From positions 1 to 7,443 of the forward strand of contig JAENXB010000142.1 of assembly GCA_016649785.1 (NCBI GenBank): 7,443 bases of DNA. Reading direction: 5' to 3'. Source of the DNA: Flavobacteriaceae bacterium (GTDB taxonomy: Bacteria; Bacteroidota; Bacteroidia; Flavobacteriales; Flavobacteriaceae). Of this stretch, positions 1 to 6,342 are shown one piece after another. Positions within the stretch are counted from its first letter, which is position 1. Each line of letters opens with the position of its first letter. The translations under genes were made by a program, and so were the position numbers. The notes below the pieces were generated by a model. That model ran no database searches and had not been told where the DNA came from. It saw nothing but the letters and a program-made list of their open reading frames with translations.

Positions 1-33
1 AATTAACCCAAACATAAAGGCTTGCTTATCCAT
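1..33 (-). CDS. Possible start of a further minus-strand gene, cut by the window edge
   Basis: An ATG at 31-33 (minus) opens a frame of 11 codons reading MDKQAFMFGLI up to the window edge. It lies 18 bases after the stop of the 131-residue gene and is preceded by an A-rich stretch (AAAAAAGAA directly before the ATG), which is the usual leader type in Bacteroidota. The close spacing would fit a two-gene operon. Eleven codons are too few to identify a product, and the frame could be chance. Confidence 0.3.
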   Translation of the reverse strand, partial: MDKQAFMFGLI

Positions 34-53
34 TTCTTTTTTGTGGGCAAGCT
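19..53 (-). other. Weak inverted repeat over the stop of the 131-residue gene
   Basis: GGCTTGC at 19-25 can pair with GCAAGCT at 47-53 (six Watson-Crick pairs and one G-T), leaving a 21-base loop. On the minus strand the second arm is followed by only TTTATG, so it is a poor terminator. It would also overlap the possible next start codon at 31-33. It may be a translational coupling structure or chance. Confidence 0.2.
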
Positions 54-447
54 AGAACTTATCAAAAGGTAAAAAAAGATGTACTTTACCGACTGGATAC
101 AAATTATAATAGGCTATTATGGCACGGGGATGGCTTTTGGCTTCAATTAATATATAATAAGAGGAGTTCCTCAAATCCTTTCTAAAAATCTCATCAACAT
201 AGGTGCGTAAAGTTTCATTGGAAACAGAAACTGCTTTGTTCATCTTTTGCCGGTATTCTTTAGATTCCTGTTTTGAATTTTTCCTGTCAAATAAATTTTT
301 TAAAATCCCCTGTTTATACGCGTAAAAATCATCCTCATCTCTTGCGGGAAATCCCATTAAGGAATTCCCATTTTTATCGGCGGGATAAAGCCAAAGTCCC
401 TTTTTAAGGAACTTTTTCGTTTTTCTTGGTATCCGGAATTTTTTCAT
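52..447 (-). CDS. Conserved-looking hypothetical protein, 131 residues
   Basis: I do not recognise this protein. It is small and very basic at its N terminus (MKKFRIPRKTKKFLKK, residues 1-16), followed by an aromatic and polar stretch (GLWLYPADKNGNSLMGFPA, 17-35). The middle (about 50-75) is rich in K, E and Q and probably helical. The C-terminal third alternates hydrophobic and polar residues. There is no signal peptide, membrane helix, Cys/His metal cluster or known catalytic motif, so a cytosolic protein is likely. The ATG at 445-447 is the first in frame, and its leader (GTTTGAACTT) has no Shine-Dalgarno match. It seems to stand at the head of a minus-strand unit, with a possible second gene beginning 18 bases beyond its stop. 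The even composition and the basic start argue for a real gene; function unknown. Confidence 0.72.
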   Translation of the reverse strand: MKKFRIPRKTKKFLKKGLWLYPADKNGNSLMGFPARDEDDFYAYKQGILKNLFDRKNSKQESKEYRQKMNKAVSVSNETLRTYVDEIFRKDLRNSSYYILIEAKSHPRAIIAYYNLYPVGKVHLFLPFDKF

Positions 448-805
448 AAGTTCAAACTAACAATTAAAAAACAATAAAAATTCTGTTTTTGAAGGTTCCC
501 GGTTATTTCAATTAATAAAAAATATTGCCCCATGTTTAAGGGACTTTGGGTACAACAGTTGCCGAAATCTTTTGGAAAAAATCGACAATTCAAAAGCTTG
601 AGGAAAATTAAAATTCAAAATTAAAGACTAATTAAACTTTTTGAGTTATGATAATTAACAGCCCAAATTTGCGATCCCTATTCTGGAGCGGAAAATGGAG
701 AATATTCATACACTTGATGGCAGTCAGGATCGTAGCTTTCCAATACACAGTGTAGGTCCTATAAGATTCCTGACTACATTTTGTTTGAACTGAATAACGG
801 TTTAA
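448..805. other. AT-rich intergenic region, no supported gene
   Basis: This gap separates the 131-residue gene and the EF-G-like gene, both on the minus strand. I see no convincing coding frame. A 36-codon plus-strand frame from about 647 and a 33-codon frame from about 694 are open but have no supporting features. The only clear structures are an eight-base inverted repeat (722-729 with 768-775) and a small palindrome, TACACAGTGTA, at 744-754 between its arms. No good rho-independent terminator for the EF-G-like gene is visible just beyond its stop at 806. Confidence 0.5.
722..775. repeat. Long-loop inverted repeat with internal palindrome
   Basis: AGTCAGGA (722-729) is exactly complementary to TCCTGACT (768-775), with a 38-base interval. 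Inside it, TACAC and GTGTA (744-748 and 750-754) form a second perfect arm pair around one A. It sits about 30 bases beyond the stop of the EF-G-like gene on that gene's 3' side, so it could shape the transcript end, but no U-rich run follows it. Confidence 0.35.
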
Positions 806-2920
806 CTATCTGCTTTCCCCCACACTAACAAGGTCTTTCTGAACATTTGCCGGGACGGGTTGATAGGAGGAAAATACCGATTTAAAGGTTGCACGGCCTT
901 TGGTCAGGGATCTTAATTCAGTAGAAAACCCGAACAATTCGGCCTCCGGGGCGATGCATCTTAAAATCTGATAGTTATTGCTGTTGTCAATTCCCTGTAT
1001 TATGGATCTCCTGGTTTGCAACTCTGTCATTACATTCCCTACCATTTCTTCAGGCACGGTCACGGTGAGTTCCATAGCGGGTTCCAGTAATTTTGGATTT
1101 GCATTCAGGAAAGCTTCCTTGAAAGCATGAGCTCCCGCAATTTTAAAAGAGATATCGTTTGAATCTACCGAATGCATTTTGCCATCGTAAACCATTACCC
1201 GGACATCCCTGATATAAGAGCCGGTGAGTGGACCTTTTTCCATAACCTCCAGTATTCCTTTCATTATAGAAGGTAGATACCGCTGGTCTATTACTCCGCC
1301 AACAATGCAGTTATAAAAAACCAGTTTTCCATCCCAGGGAAGATCAACCTGTTCTTTTCCCCTGAGATTAAATCCTTCAGGTTCTTCCATTCCTTCCATC
1401 CAGGGTTCTATTTTCATATGTACCTCGGCAAATTGGCCGGAACCACCTGATTGTTTCTTGTGCCTGTAATTAGCTGCCGAAGAACGTTGTATGGTTTCCC
1501 TGAAGGAAATTTTGGGCTTTTCAAAATGCGCTTCAACGCCATAAATATTTTTTAAGGTCCAGTCTATAGTTGCAAGGTGCAATTCTCCCTGACAAGCCAG
1601 GATCTGTTGCCTGGTTTCATTGGAAAAGGAGATGATCACTGTTGGATCCTGACTGTGGATCTTTCTCAGGGATTCACTCAGCTTTTCCTCATCCTTGGTG
1701 TTTACTACAAATATGGCTCTCCTGATCCTCGGCTGGGGATATTGAATGGGTTTTATTACCACATCATATCCTTCCTGAGATAAGGTGTCATTAGTTTCGG
1801 TATATTTTAATTTTAAGGAAGCGCCAATATCCCCAACAGTTAATTTTGTAACCTGTTTTCTCTCTTTTCCATCCATAATAAAGAGTTGGTTTAAGTTTTC
1901 AGTTTCTCCACTTCGGGAATTCACCAACTTGTCATTTAATTTAACTTCCCCGCTCATCACCTTTAAAAAGGTAACTTGGCCTAAATTAGGCTGATGTACG
2001 GTTTTAAAGACAAAAACTGCAGTTGGAGCCTCTTTTTTGGAGGAAATTTCTTTTCCATCCACACTTTGTTCCGGTTTCAGGTCGGCAGCGGCAGGAGCTA
2101 CATTATCGATAAAACCCATCAGCCTTCCACTTCCCATATCATTTAATGCCGAAATGCAAAATACGGGGAAGAGCTCATGATTGAGCATTCCGGCTTTAAT
2201 ACCTTTGCGCAATTCATCTTCATTAAGGCTTCCCTTTTCAAAGAACAATTCCATCAATTCTTCATCATTTTCGGCTGCCTTTTCAACCAGTTCATTATGC
2301 AAATTGTCAGCTATTTCTTTCTGATTTTTGGGAATTTTAAGTTTTTCAGGCTTTCCGCCTTCCGCAGAAAATTTATACATTTTCATTTTTAAAACATCAA
2401 TAATGCATTGCGCGCCATCAACCATAAGCGGATACTGGATCTTCACTGCATTGTTCCCCACCAGGTTTTTGATGCTATTAAAGCTTTCTTCAAATTTCAC
2501 ATTAGGATGGTCTATTTGATTAATGACAAAAAGTGTGGGTTTATGATATTTATCGATGTAATTCCAAATGATCTCAGTCCCAACTTCTACTCCGTACTGG
2601 CCGTTGAGTACGGTTACTACGGTATCAGCAACCCGGATTGATGAAATAACTTCCCCAATGAAATCATCCAATCCCGGAGTATCGAGGATATTGATCTTGT
2701 AGTTTCGCCATTCTGTATGCAGCGGAGTTGCATACACAGAATTTCCTTTTTCATGCTCAATTTCGTGATAATCGGAGATCGTATTTTTGGCTTCTACCGT
2801 TCCACGTCTGTTGATCAGTCCGGCTTCGAACAACATTGTTTCAACAAATGTGATTTTGCCACTGTTATGAGCGCCAACAAAGACCACATTTTTGATGTGT
2901 TTATCATCGTAAATTTTCAT
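806..2920 (-). CDS. EF-G-like translation factor (EF-G2 paralogue type), 704 residues
   Basis: Ribosomal translocase family protein with the full EF-G length and domain order: GTPase domain (about 1-280), domain II (about 297-390), domain III (about 395-470, with CQGELHL at 443-449), domain IV (about 471-600, with KKQSGGSGQF at 488-497 and the tip segment YDGKMHSVDS at 578-587), and domain V (about 610-690, with ELQTRRSIIQG at 633-643). G-domain motifs are altered. The P-loop is GAHNSGKI (16-23), with Ile where Ser/Thr binds magnesium. G3 is DTPGLDDF (80-87), with Leu84 in place of the catalytic His of the usual DTPGHVDF. G4 is NQID (134-137) instead of NKxD. Switch I reads EHEKGNSVYAT (55-65) rather than the EQERGITI type. 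This pattern fits the Bacteroidota EF-G2 group; the Bacteroides thetaiotaomicron member is reported to support translation in starvation without GTP hydrolysis. The neighbouring genes are not translation genes, so this is unlikely to be the housekeeping fusA. The ATG at 2918-2920 follows an A-rich leader. Reduced GTPase activity here is inferred. Confidence 0.93.
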   Translation of the reverse strand: MKIYDDKHIKNVVFVGAHNSGKITFVETMLFEAGLINRRGTVEAKNTISDYHEIEHEKGNSVYATPLHTEWRNYKINILDTPGLDDFIGEVISSIRVADTVVTVLNGQYGVEVGTEIIWNYIDKYHKPTLFVINQIDHPNVKFEESFNSIKNLVGNNAVKIQYPLMVDGAQCIIDVLKMKMYKFSAEGGKPEKLKIPKNQKEIADNLHNELVEKAAENDEELMELFFEKGSLNEDELRKGIKAGMLNHELFPVFCISALNDMGSGRLMGFIDNVAPAAADLKPEQSVDGKEISSKKEAPTAVFVFKTVHQPNLGQVTFLKVMSGEVKLNDKLVNSRSGETENLNQLFIMDGKERKQVTKLTVGDIGASLKLKYTETNDTLSQEGYDVVIKPIQYPQPRIRRAIFVVNTKDEEKLSESLRKIHSQDPTVIISFSNETRQQILACQGELHLATIDWTLKNIYGVEAHFEKPKISFRETIQRSSAANYRHKKQSGGSGQFAEVHMKIEPWMEGMEEPEGFNLRGKEQVDLPWDGKLVFYNCIVGGVIDQRYLPSIMKGILEVMEKGPLTGSYIRDVRVMVYDGKMHSVDSNDISFKIAGAHAFKEAFLNANPKLLEPAMELTVTVPEEMVGNVMTELQTRRSIIQGIDNSNNYQILRCIAPEAELFGFSTELRSLTKGRATFKSVFSSYQPVPANVQKDLVSVGESR

Positions 2921-3611
2921 CTGTTTCTGTTTTTAATGATGTAATTGATAGTAGAAAATGAAAAACCCCGAAGCAGGTAAAAATTAAAATGTTGTTGTGA
3001 AGTGGCATTTTTCTAACATTAAGGGTTTCAACATTTTAAATTTAAGAAATAACTTTTAAAAAAATGTCTGATTTTTGGCTGATTTTCATCATATTTTGAA
3101 AAAAAAATAAATTTCAACAGTTTATAAGAGGATTTTATTCCAAATACTGGGAAATTTTCGTGGAGCTAAAAAAAAAACGAATTTAAACTCTTTCCTTTTT
3201 TATTGGATGATATTACCATAATCCGGGTTTTGAATAAACAGGACAGATATAGAAAAGAATGAGGCAAGACAAAAGGTATTTGTCCTGAATAAACGGATTT
3301 ACCCAAAGAAAATCTTCCAACTTTTTCCGGCAGAAAATACAGGAAAACCCTACCGGTAAAATCTTATAAGAAGTTGTAAATTTTAATCAACCATAAGGGG
3401 AAATAAGATATAATTTGACGAGATGGTATAAAACTACAATTAAATTTAACGGGTTGTCACAGCAATAGTTAAGTTATTGGCCTTTTGTTGGGTGTTTGGG
3501 TTTTTCCGTTTTTAAGTTATTTCATTCTTTCTTCTTTGGCCCATTGAGAATTATTGGCATTTTTTCTCTTCCGGGAAAGTTGATTTATTAATTAATGAAA
3601 TACCTGTTGTC
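2921..3611. other. AT-rich intergenic region upstream of the EF-G-like gene
   Basis: About 690 bases with stops in all frames, long A and T runs (for example 3101-3107 and 3168-3177), and no protein-like frame. It carries the start side of the EF-G-like gene (minus) and of the small membrane protein (plus), so promoters for both should lie here. I could not place a convincing Bacteroidota promoter (TTG, then TAnnTTTG) for either. The one patterned element is the interrupted repeat at 3231-3294, described separately. The long leader space upstream of the EF-G-like gene leaves room for post-transcriptional control. Confidence 0.5.
3231..3294. repeat. Mixed direct and inverted repeat
   Basis: The nine-base word TGAATAAAC occurs at 3231-3239 and again at 3286-3294. 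Next to these copies, CAGGACA (3239-3245) and TGTCCTG (3281-3287) are exact inverted partners. The result is a direct repeat whose inner edges also form a seven-base stem with a 35-base loop. It could be an operator pair or a relic of a small insertion; no transposase or flanking duplication supports the latter. Confidence 0.35.
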
Positions 3612-3776
3612 ATGAAACCACCGAAAATTTTTAAACCATTCGATATTTTTATCGAAAACTTTAGAACCGCTACTGAAGGTTTAAATGTGCTGGTTAAGCT
3701 AATTATTGCAATTTTCCTTTTTTTTATAATTTTTGCTGTCATTTTTGCAATATTTGGGGTTATACGGTCTTTATAG
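3612..3776 (+). CDS. Small single-helix membrane protein, 54 residues
   Basis: ATG at 3612-3614 to TAG at 3774-3776. The N-terminal half is amphipathic and mixed-charge (MKPPKIFKPFDIFIENF, 1-17, then RTATEGLNVLVK to residue 29). It is followed by an uninterrupted hydrophobic segment of about 22 residues (LIIAIFLFFIIFAVIFAIFG around 30-49) and a short basic end (RSL). This is a clear transmembrane helix, probably a tail-anchored or single-pass inner-membrane microprotein. There is no lipobox or cleavage site. The frame stays open upstream without another ATG, so this ATG is the best start; no ribosome-binding site is obvious. The antisense 63-codon frame over 3551-3742 is best read as its shadow. 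AT-rich DNA can produce hydrophobic frames by chance, so confidence is moderate. Function unknown. Confidence 0.5.
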   Translation: MKPPKIFKPFDIFIENFRTATEGLNVLVKLIIAIFLFFIIFAVIFAIFGVIRSL

Positions 3777-3943
3777 GTTAATGCCCATATATCGATTATC
3801 TCAGAACCTAATAATTTTTGTGGTCAGCGCCGGGGATTTTGGAAGTAGAAAATAAATTGGAGATCAAAATTCCTTTAACAGCTTCTTAAAAACATTTTTG
3901 CAAGAACAATTAAAAAATATTTTTTAGAATCGGGATCAAACAG

Positions 3944-3971
3944 AAACTGGAGGCTTATTAGCCTCCAGTTT
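3944..3971 (-). terminator. Hairpin terminator of the Hsp20 gene
   Basis: AAACTGGAGGC (3944-3954) and GCCTCCAGTTT (3961-3971) form a perfect 11-base-pair stem around the loop TTATTA. It lies 30 bases beyond the Hsp20 stop. On the minus strand the stem ends in GTTT and is followed by CTGTTTG, a modest U-rich tail. The perfect, GC-cored stem in AT-rich surroundings makes it the best terminator on this side. The symmetric A and T ends would let it also act on plus-strand transcripts from the small membrane gene. Confidence 0.75.
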
Positions 3972-4001
3972 AATTATTAAGTTTAAAAAACTCAATATGA
4001 A

Positions 4002-4475
4002 TTAAGATACTTTAATAGTTTTAGCTGCTTTGCTTTTTACTCCAGGTTTTTTGTGAAGCACAAGCTTTAAAACCCCATCGTGATATTCAGCTTTTACATC
4101 CTTGGATTCATCTACGGTCTCAGGTAAACTCATGGATCTTGCAAAGGATCTGTAGCTGAATTCCTTACGAAGGTAACCTTCTTCTTTTTCCTCTGTTTTT
4201 TCTTCTTTTTCAGAAGAAATTGTCAAAACTCCATCATCTATTGTGATTTTAAAATCATTTTTAGTAAGCCCGGGAGCTGCCATTTCAATTTTAAATTCAT
4301 TCTTGGTTTCTTTGACGTTCATTGCAGGAGTTATTTCTGAACCCCCGTTAAAAATCCGATTTAAATTAAAAAGGCTTTTTTGAGTGTCCATCAGATCTGA
4401 AAAGAATGGATCTCTTAAAATGGATGGTTCCATAAGCCTTGGAGTGAGCGGATTTTTGAATTTTACTAATGTCAT
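4002..4475 (-). CDS. Hsp20 / alpha-crystallin family small heat-shock protein, 157 residues
   Basis: ATP-independent holdase chaperone of the cytosol that binds unfolding proteins and forms oligomers. The alpha-crystallin domain runs from about residue 49 (TPAMNVKETKNEFKIEMAAPG) to about 142. Its hallmark (DGVLTISSEK, 81-90), the EEGYLRKEFSYRSFARSMSLPE segment (98-119, 22 residues of typical bacterial class A sequence given here only as a landmark) and the conserved final strand YHDGVLKLVLHKKP (131-144) are all present. The C-terminal IKV (154-156) matches the I-x-I/V anchor used in oligomer assembly. The flexible N-terminal arm is short (1-48), usual for Bacteroidota Hsp20. The ATG at 4473-4475 is the first in frame, with an AT-rich leader and no Shine-Dalgarno motif. 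It is monocistronic: the pseudogene lies about 170 bases upstream and a strong hairpin follows. I see no CIRCE-type operator. Heat or starvation induction is expected from the family but not shown by the sequence. Confidence 0.95.
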   Translation of the reverse strand: MTLVKFKNPLTPRLMEPSILRDPFFSDLMDTQKSLFNLNRIFNGGSEITPAMNVKETKNEFKIEMAAPGLTKNDFKITIDDGVLTISSEKEEKTEEKEEGYLRKEFSYRSFARSMSLPETVDESKDVKAEYHDGVLKLVLHKKPGVKSKAAKTIKVS

Positions 4476-4647
4476 AATTATAGATTTAAAAGGTTAATGT
4501 TTTATTTTTGATAGTGTAATTTAGATCATTGATCAGCCATTTAAAATGATAAATATCAGGCTTTTAAGATTTTTGGAGATGACACGCAAGTAAGCCGGAT
4601 CACTGGAGAAATGACTTGCTGAAACATCATTTATTGTTCTGTTTCTT

Positions 4648-5141
4648 TCAGGAGAGATCATTGAGATCATTGAGATCAAATGATTTGGTGAACATTTTCA
4701 GAGTGCCATCCGGTTTTTTTTGTCATTGATTTTTTTGTCCTGTCCCGGTAAAGTTCAACTCCATTTTTATCCGGATCTTCAAGATACAGGGCTTCAGAAA
4801 CCCCATGGTCAGGGGCGCTGGTCAAGGGATAATTTGCTTCCGGAAATCGTTGGAAAATTGTTGACAGATCTTTTCTTGCGGGATAGAGAATGGCGGTATG
4901 AAAAAGCCCGGGAGCATTGATGGGCGATGGCGAAGCATTCTTGCGAACCGGGGTTTTTAACAAATGTGGTGATGATAGCCTCCGGCAGAAATAAAAGCGG
5001 CATCGGTTCCGTATGTTGTGGTTAACTCAAATCCAGGCAGGCCGAAATAAAAGTTGGGAACGCTTATTATCGGTAACTTTTAAATGCACGTATCTAATGG
5101 GGTTTATATTGGGGTATTTTATAATTTTTATCTGTTTCCAT
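4648..5141 (-). pseudogene. Decayed VOC-family (extradiol dioxygenase/glyoxalase-like) gene with four frameshifts
   Basis: A protein of about 164 residues can be rebuilt only by changing frame four times on the minus strand. The segments are: METDKNYKIPQYKP from the ATG at 5139-5141; IRYVHLKVTDNKRS from about 5098; FYFGLPGFELTTTYGTDAAF then ISAGGYHHHI from 5052 to about 4961; LKTPVRKNASPSP...GLFHTAILYP...DHGVSEALYLEDPDKNGVEL from about 4960; and DGTLKMFTKSFDLNDLNDLS ending at the TGA at 4648-4650. Joined, they give a complete two-module VOC protein of the catechol-2,3-dioxygenase-like group. The expected metal ligands are still readable: His in VHLKV, His in LFHTAI, Glu in GVELY. One shift lies by TTTGTTAAAAA near 4960 and another in an eight-base A/T run at 4714-4721. 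It lies 54 bases beyond the SRAP stop on the same strand, so the two were probably once co-transcribed. Neighbouring genes are intact, which argues against sequencing error. Confidence 0.85.
4654..4680. repeat. Nine-base tandem repeat, 2.7 copies
   Basis: GAGATCATT occurs at 4654-4662 and 4663-4671, followed by a partial copy, GAGATCAAA, at 4672-4680. It falls in the last codons of the VOC pseudogene and encodes the repeated Asp-Leu-Asn there, so it is probably slippage-made expansion of the C-terminal tail. Confidence 0.7.
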
Positions 5142-5195
5142 AACTTTTTTTGTCAATATCCTTTCTCCTTTTTACTCTATGGGAACGCTGTTTTT

Positions 5196-5813
5196 TTAAA
5201 TAATCTTCGCCTCCAGCTCAACAGTATATAGAAAAGCAAAATTTAAAACTTCATCACCGGAAAGCCAGTTTTTCCTGTCCTCTTTTTTAAGTACTACGGG
5301 CATTCGTTTTTTGCTGTTGTGAATTTCACGCATTAACTCGTTTGCATCTGTGGTGAGGATAGCGTAGGAGTTAACTAATTCGTGATTTTCTGGATTTTTC
5401 CAGGAGGAATAAATCCCTGCAAAAGCAAAAAGTTCCTGGTCCTTTGGCGTGATCAAATATTTCTTCTTTTCTATTCCCTTCGGATCTACCCATTTCCATT
5501 CGTAATAACCATTGGCAATAACAAGGCAACGATGGTTCACGGAATTGCGATAGGCCGGTTTTTCTTTAAGCGTTTCAATCCTGGCATTAAGGGTCATTTT
5601 CCTGATCTTGTCATCTTTTGCCAAAAAAGGGATCAGTCCCCAATTGAACATTTCAATTTTTCCCTGATTTTCATAGGTAATTACAGGCGTTTTCATAAAA
5701 GAAAACCCGTTTATTTCATCCATTGGAGTGTAGGATTCCGGTTCTATGAAACGGGCATTGAAAGTGCTTTCAATATCCTTCAACACGGCATTTAATTTGG
5801 TTCGGTAGCACAT
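5196..5813 (-). CDS. SRAP family protein (YedK/HMCES-type abasic-site shield), 205 residues
   Basis: SRAP proteins cross-link covalently to abasic sites in single-stranded DNA through the N-terminal cysteine, forming a thiazolidine and protecting the site from cleavage and error-prone repair. The required residues are present: Cys2 (exposed after Met removal), Asn76 in LNARIET (75-81), Glu105 in RCLVIANGYYEW (95-106), and a His at 165 in the REIHNSKKRMPVVL segment (162-175). The family start is usually MCGR; here it is MCYR. Length fits bacterial members (about 200-240). The start is fixed by the need for Cys at position 2, giving the ATG at 5811-5813. Its leader (AATAAAAACCTG) lacks a strong Shine-Dalgarno match. 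No lexA, imuB or dnaE2 neighbours accompany it, so SOS control cannot be read from context. The decayed VOC gene follows 54 bases downstream on the same strand. The protein is expected in the cytosol or nucleoid. Confidence 0.94.
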   Translation of the reverse strand: MCYRTKLNAVLKDIESTFNARFIEPESYTPMDEINGFSFMKTPVITYENQGKIEMFNWGLIPFLAKDDKIRKMTLNARIETLKEKPAYRNSVNHRCLVIANGYYEWKWVDPKGIEKKKYLITPKDQELFAFAGIYSSWKNPENHELVNSYAILTTDANELMREIHNSKKRMPVVLKKEDRKNWLSGDEVLNFAFLYTVELEAKII

Positions 5814-5847
5814 CAGGTTTTTATTAGCTTATGAATTTAAGAAAACT

Positions 5848-5937
5848 TCATTCATTACCCGTCAATTTCTTATTGATCCTGTCAGCGAAAAATTCAGTCA
5901 ATAAGCTGGTCTTTTTAATCCCGATACTTTGAGAACC
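5848..5937 (-). pseudogene. Possible remnant: C-terminal tail of a lost gene
   Basis: A minus-strand frame ends at the TGA at 5848-5850 and reads GIKKTSLLTEFFADRINKK then LTGNE. This is balanced in charge and helix-like and resembles a real protein C terminus more than the surrounding AT-rich noise. Upstream, the frame closes at a TGA after about 28 codons and no start codon fits, so any gene here has been truncated or frameshifted. It lies 35 bases before the SRAP start on the same strand. The family is not recognised, and chance remains possible. Confidence 0.25.
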
Positions 5938-6113
5938 CTGTCAAATCTGAATTTGATGTTGACATTCTATTTCTCCGAATAATTAATAGTTATGATCAAA
6001 TTTAAAGTTTTAGCTTATTTATAATTATGAAAAATATCAGGCCTTAACAACTCAACAGATCAATGTATTGATTTGAATTTATGAAGGAGCGGGTATTTTT
6101 GAAATATCCATGG

Positions 6114-6130
6114 ACCCAAATTATTTGGGT
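6114..6130. terminator. Compact hairpin, possible terminator
   Basis: ACCCAAA (6114-6120) pairs perfectly with TTTGGGT (6124-6130) around TTA, followed by TTTGATAA on the plus strand. The stem is only seven pairs and the T-run is short. No confirmed gene ends just before it on either strand, so it is a weak terminator candidate or a simple palindrome. Confidence 0.3.
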
Positions 6131-6342
6131 TTTGATAACGGGAACTAACCTGGATTGATTGTAGGGAAATGATAACCATAAACTTTCCCCGACAATTGTA
6201 AAATATTTTTAACTACTTTTGGTAAAGGAATAGGATACTCATTAATTTCACGGCAAAAATATTGGATATGGATAATAATAATATAGTGGGTATTTGGACC
6301 ATACATAAAGACGGGGTAAAAGGTTCCCCGAAAACTTCCCCG

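Larger units (their letters stand above)
5814..6342. other. Intergenic region with eroded or non-coding sequence
   Basis: No intact gene found. On the minus strand a short coding-like tail ends at 5848 and is listed separately. A compact hairpin lies at 6114-6130. A 25-codon plus-strand frame from about 6081 and a 28-codon frame from the ATG at 6268 (MDNNNIVGIWTIHKDG...) are open. The second runs to the TAG at 6352-6354, within the A-run where the downstream gene changes frame, so it may be the true beginning of that gene. The SRAP promoter should lie near 5820-5900 on the minus strand but no clear match was found. Confidence 0.45.

Noticed and set aside
647..795. Two overlapping plus-strand frames of 33-36 codons
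   Set aside because: Short, with no ribosome-binding signal and no recognisable motif; the length is within chance for this AT content.
1577..2944. Several plus-strand frames of 63-77 codons across the EF-G-like gene
   Set aside because: They lie antisense to a full-length, motif-complete translation factor and have Phe/Ser/Ile-rich shadow composition with no recognisable domain.
3551..3742. 63-codon minus-strand frame opposite the small membrane protein
   Set aside because: Lys/Ser/Ile-rich without features, and overlapped by a better plus-strand frame with a clear transmembrane helix.
4476..4647. Heat-shock operator (CIRCE-type) upstream of Hsp20
   Set aside because: Only a short TGATCA-type palindrome near 4528-4537 is present; the long inverted repeat of CIRCE is absent.
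4720..5231. Plus-strand frames of 66 and 72 codons and a 64-codon minus-strand frame over the VOC locus
   Set aside because: The protein similarity to VOC enzymes runs on the minus strand through the whole locus; these are off-frame or antisense products of the same DNA.
5382..5795. 137-codon plus-strand frame
   Set aside because: Fully antisense to the SRAP gene, which has all its catalytic residues; the frame has no domain-like features.
5904..5936. TACTTTG-like and other partial matches to the Bacteroidota promoter TAnnTTTG
   Set aside because: The spacing inside the motif is one base short and no TTG element lies at the right distance. Similar partial matches near 3275 and 3090 fail in the same way.
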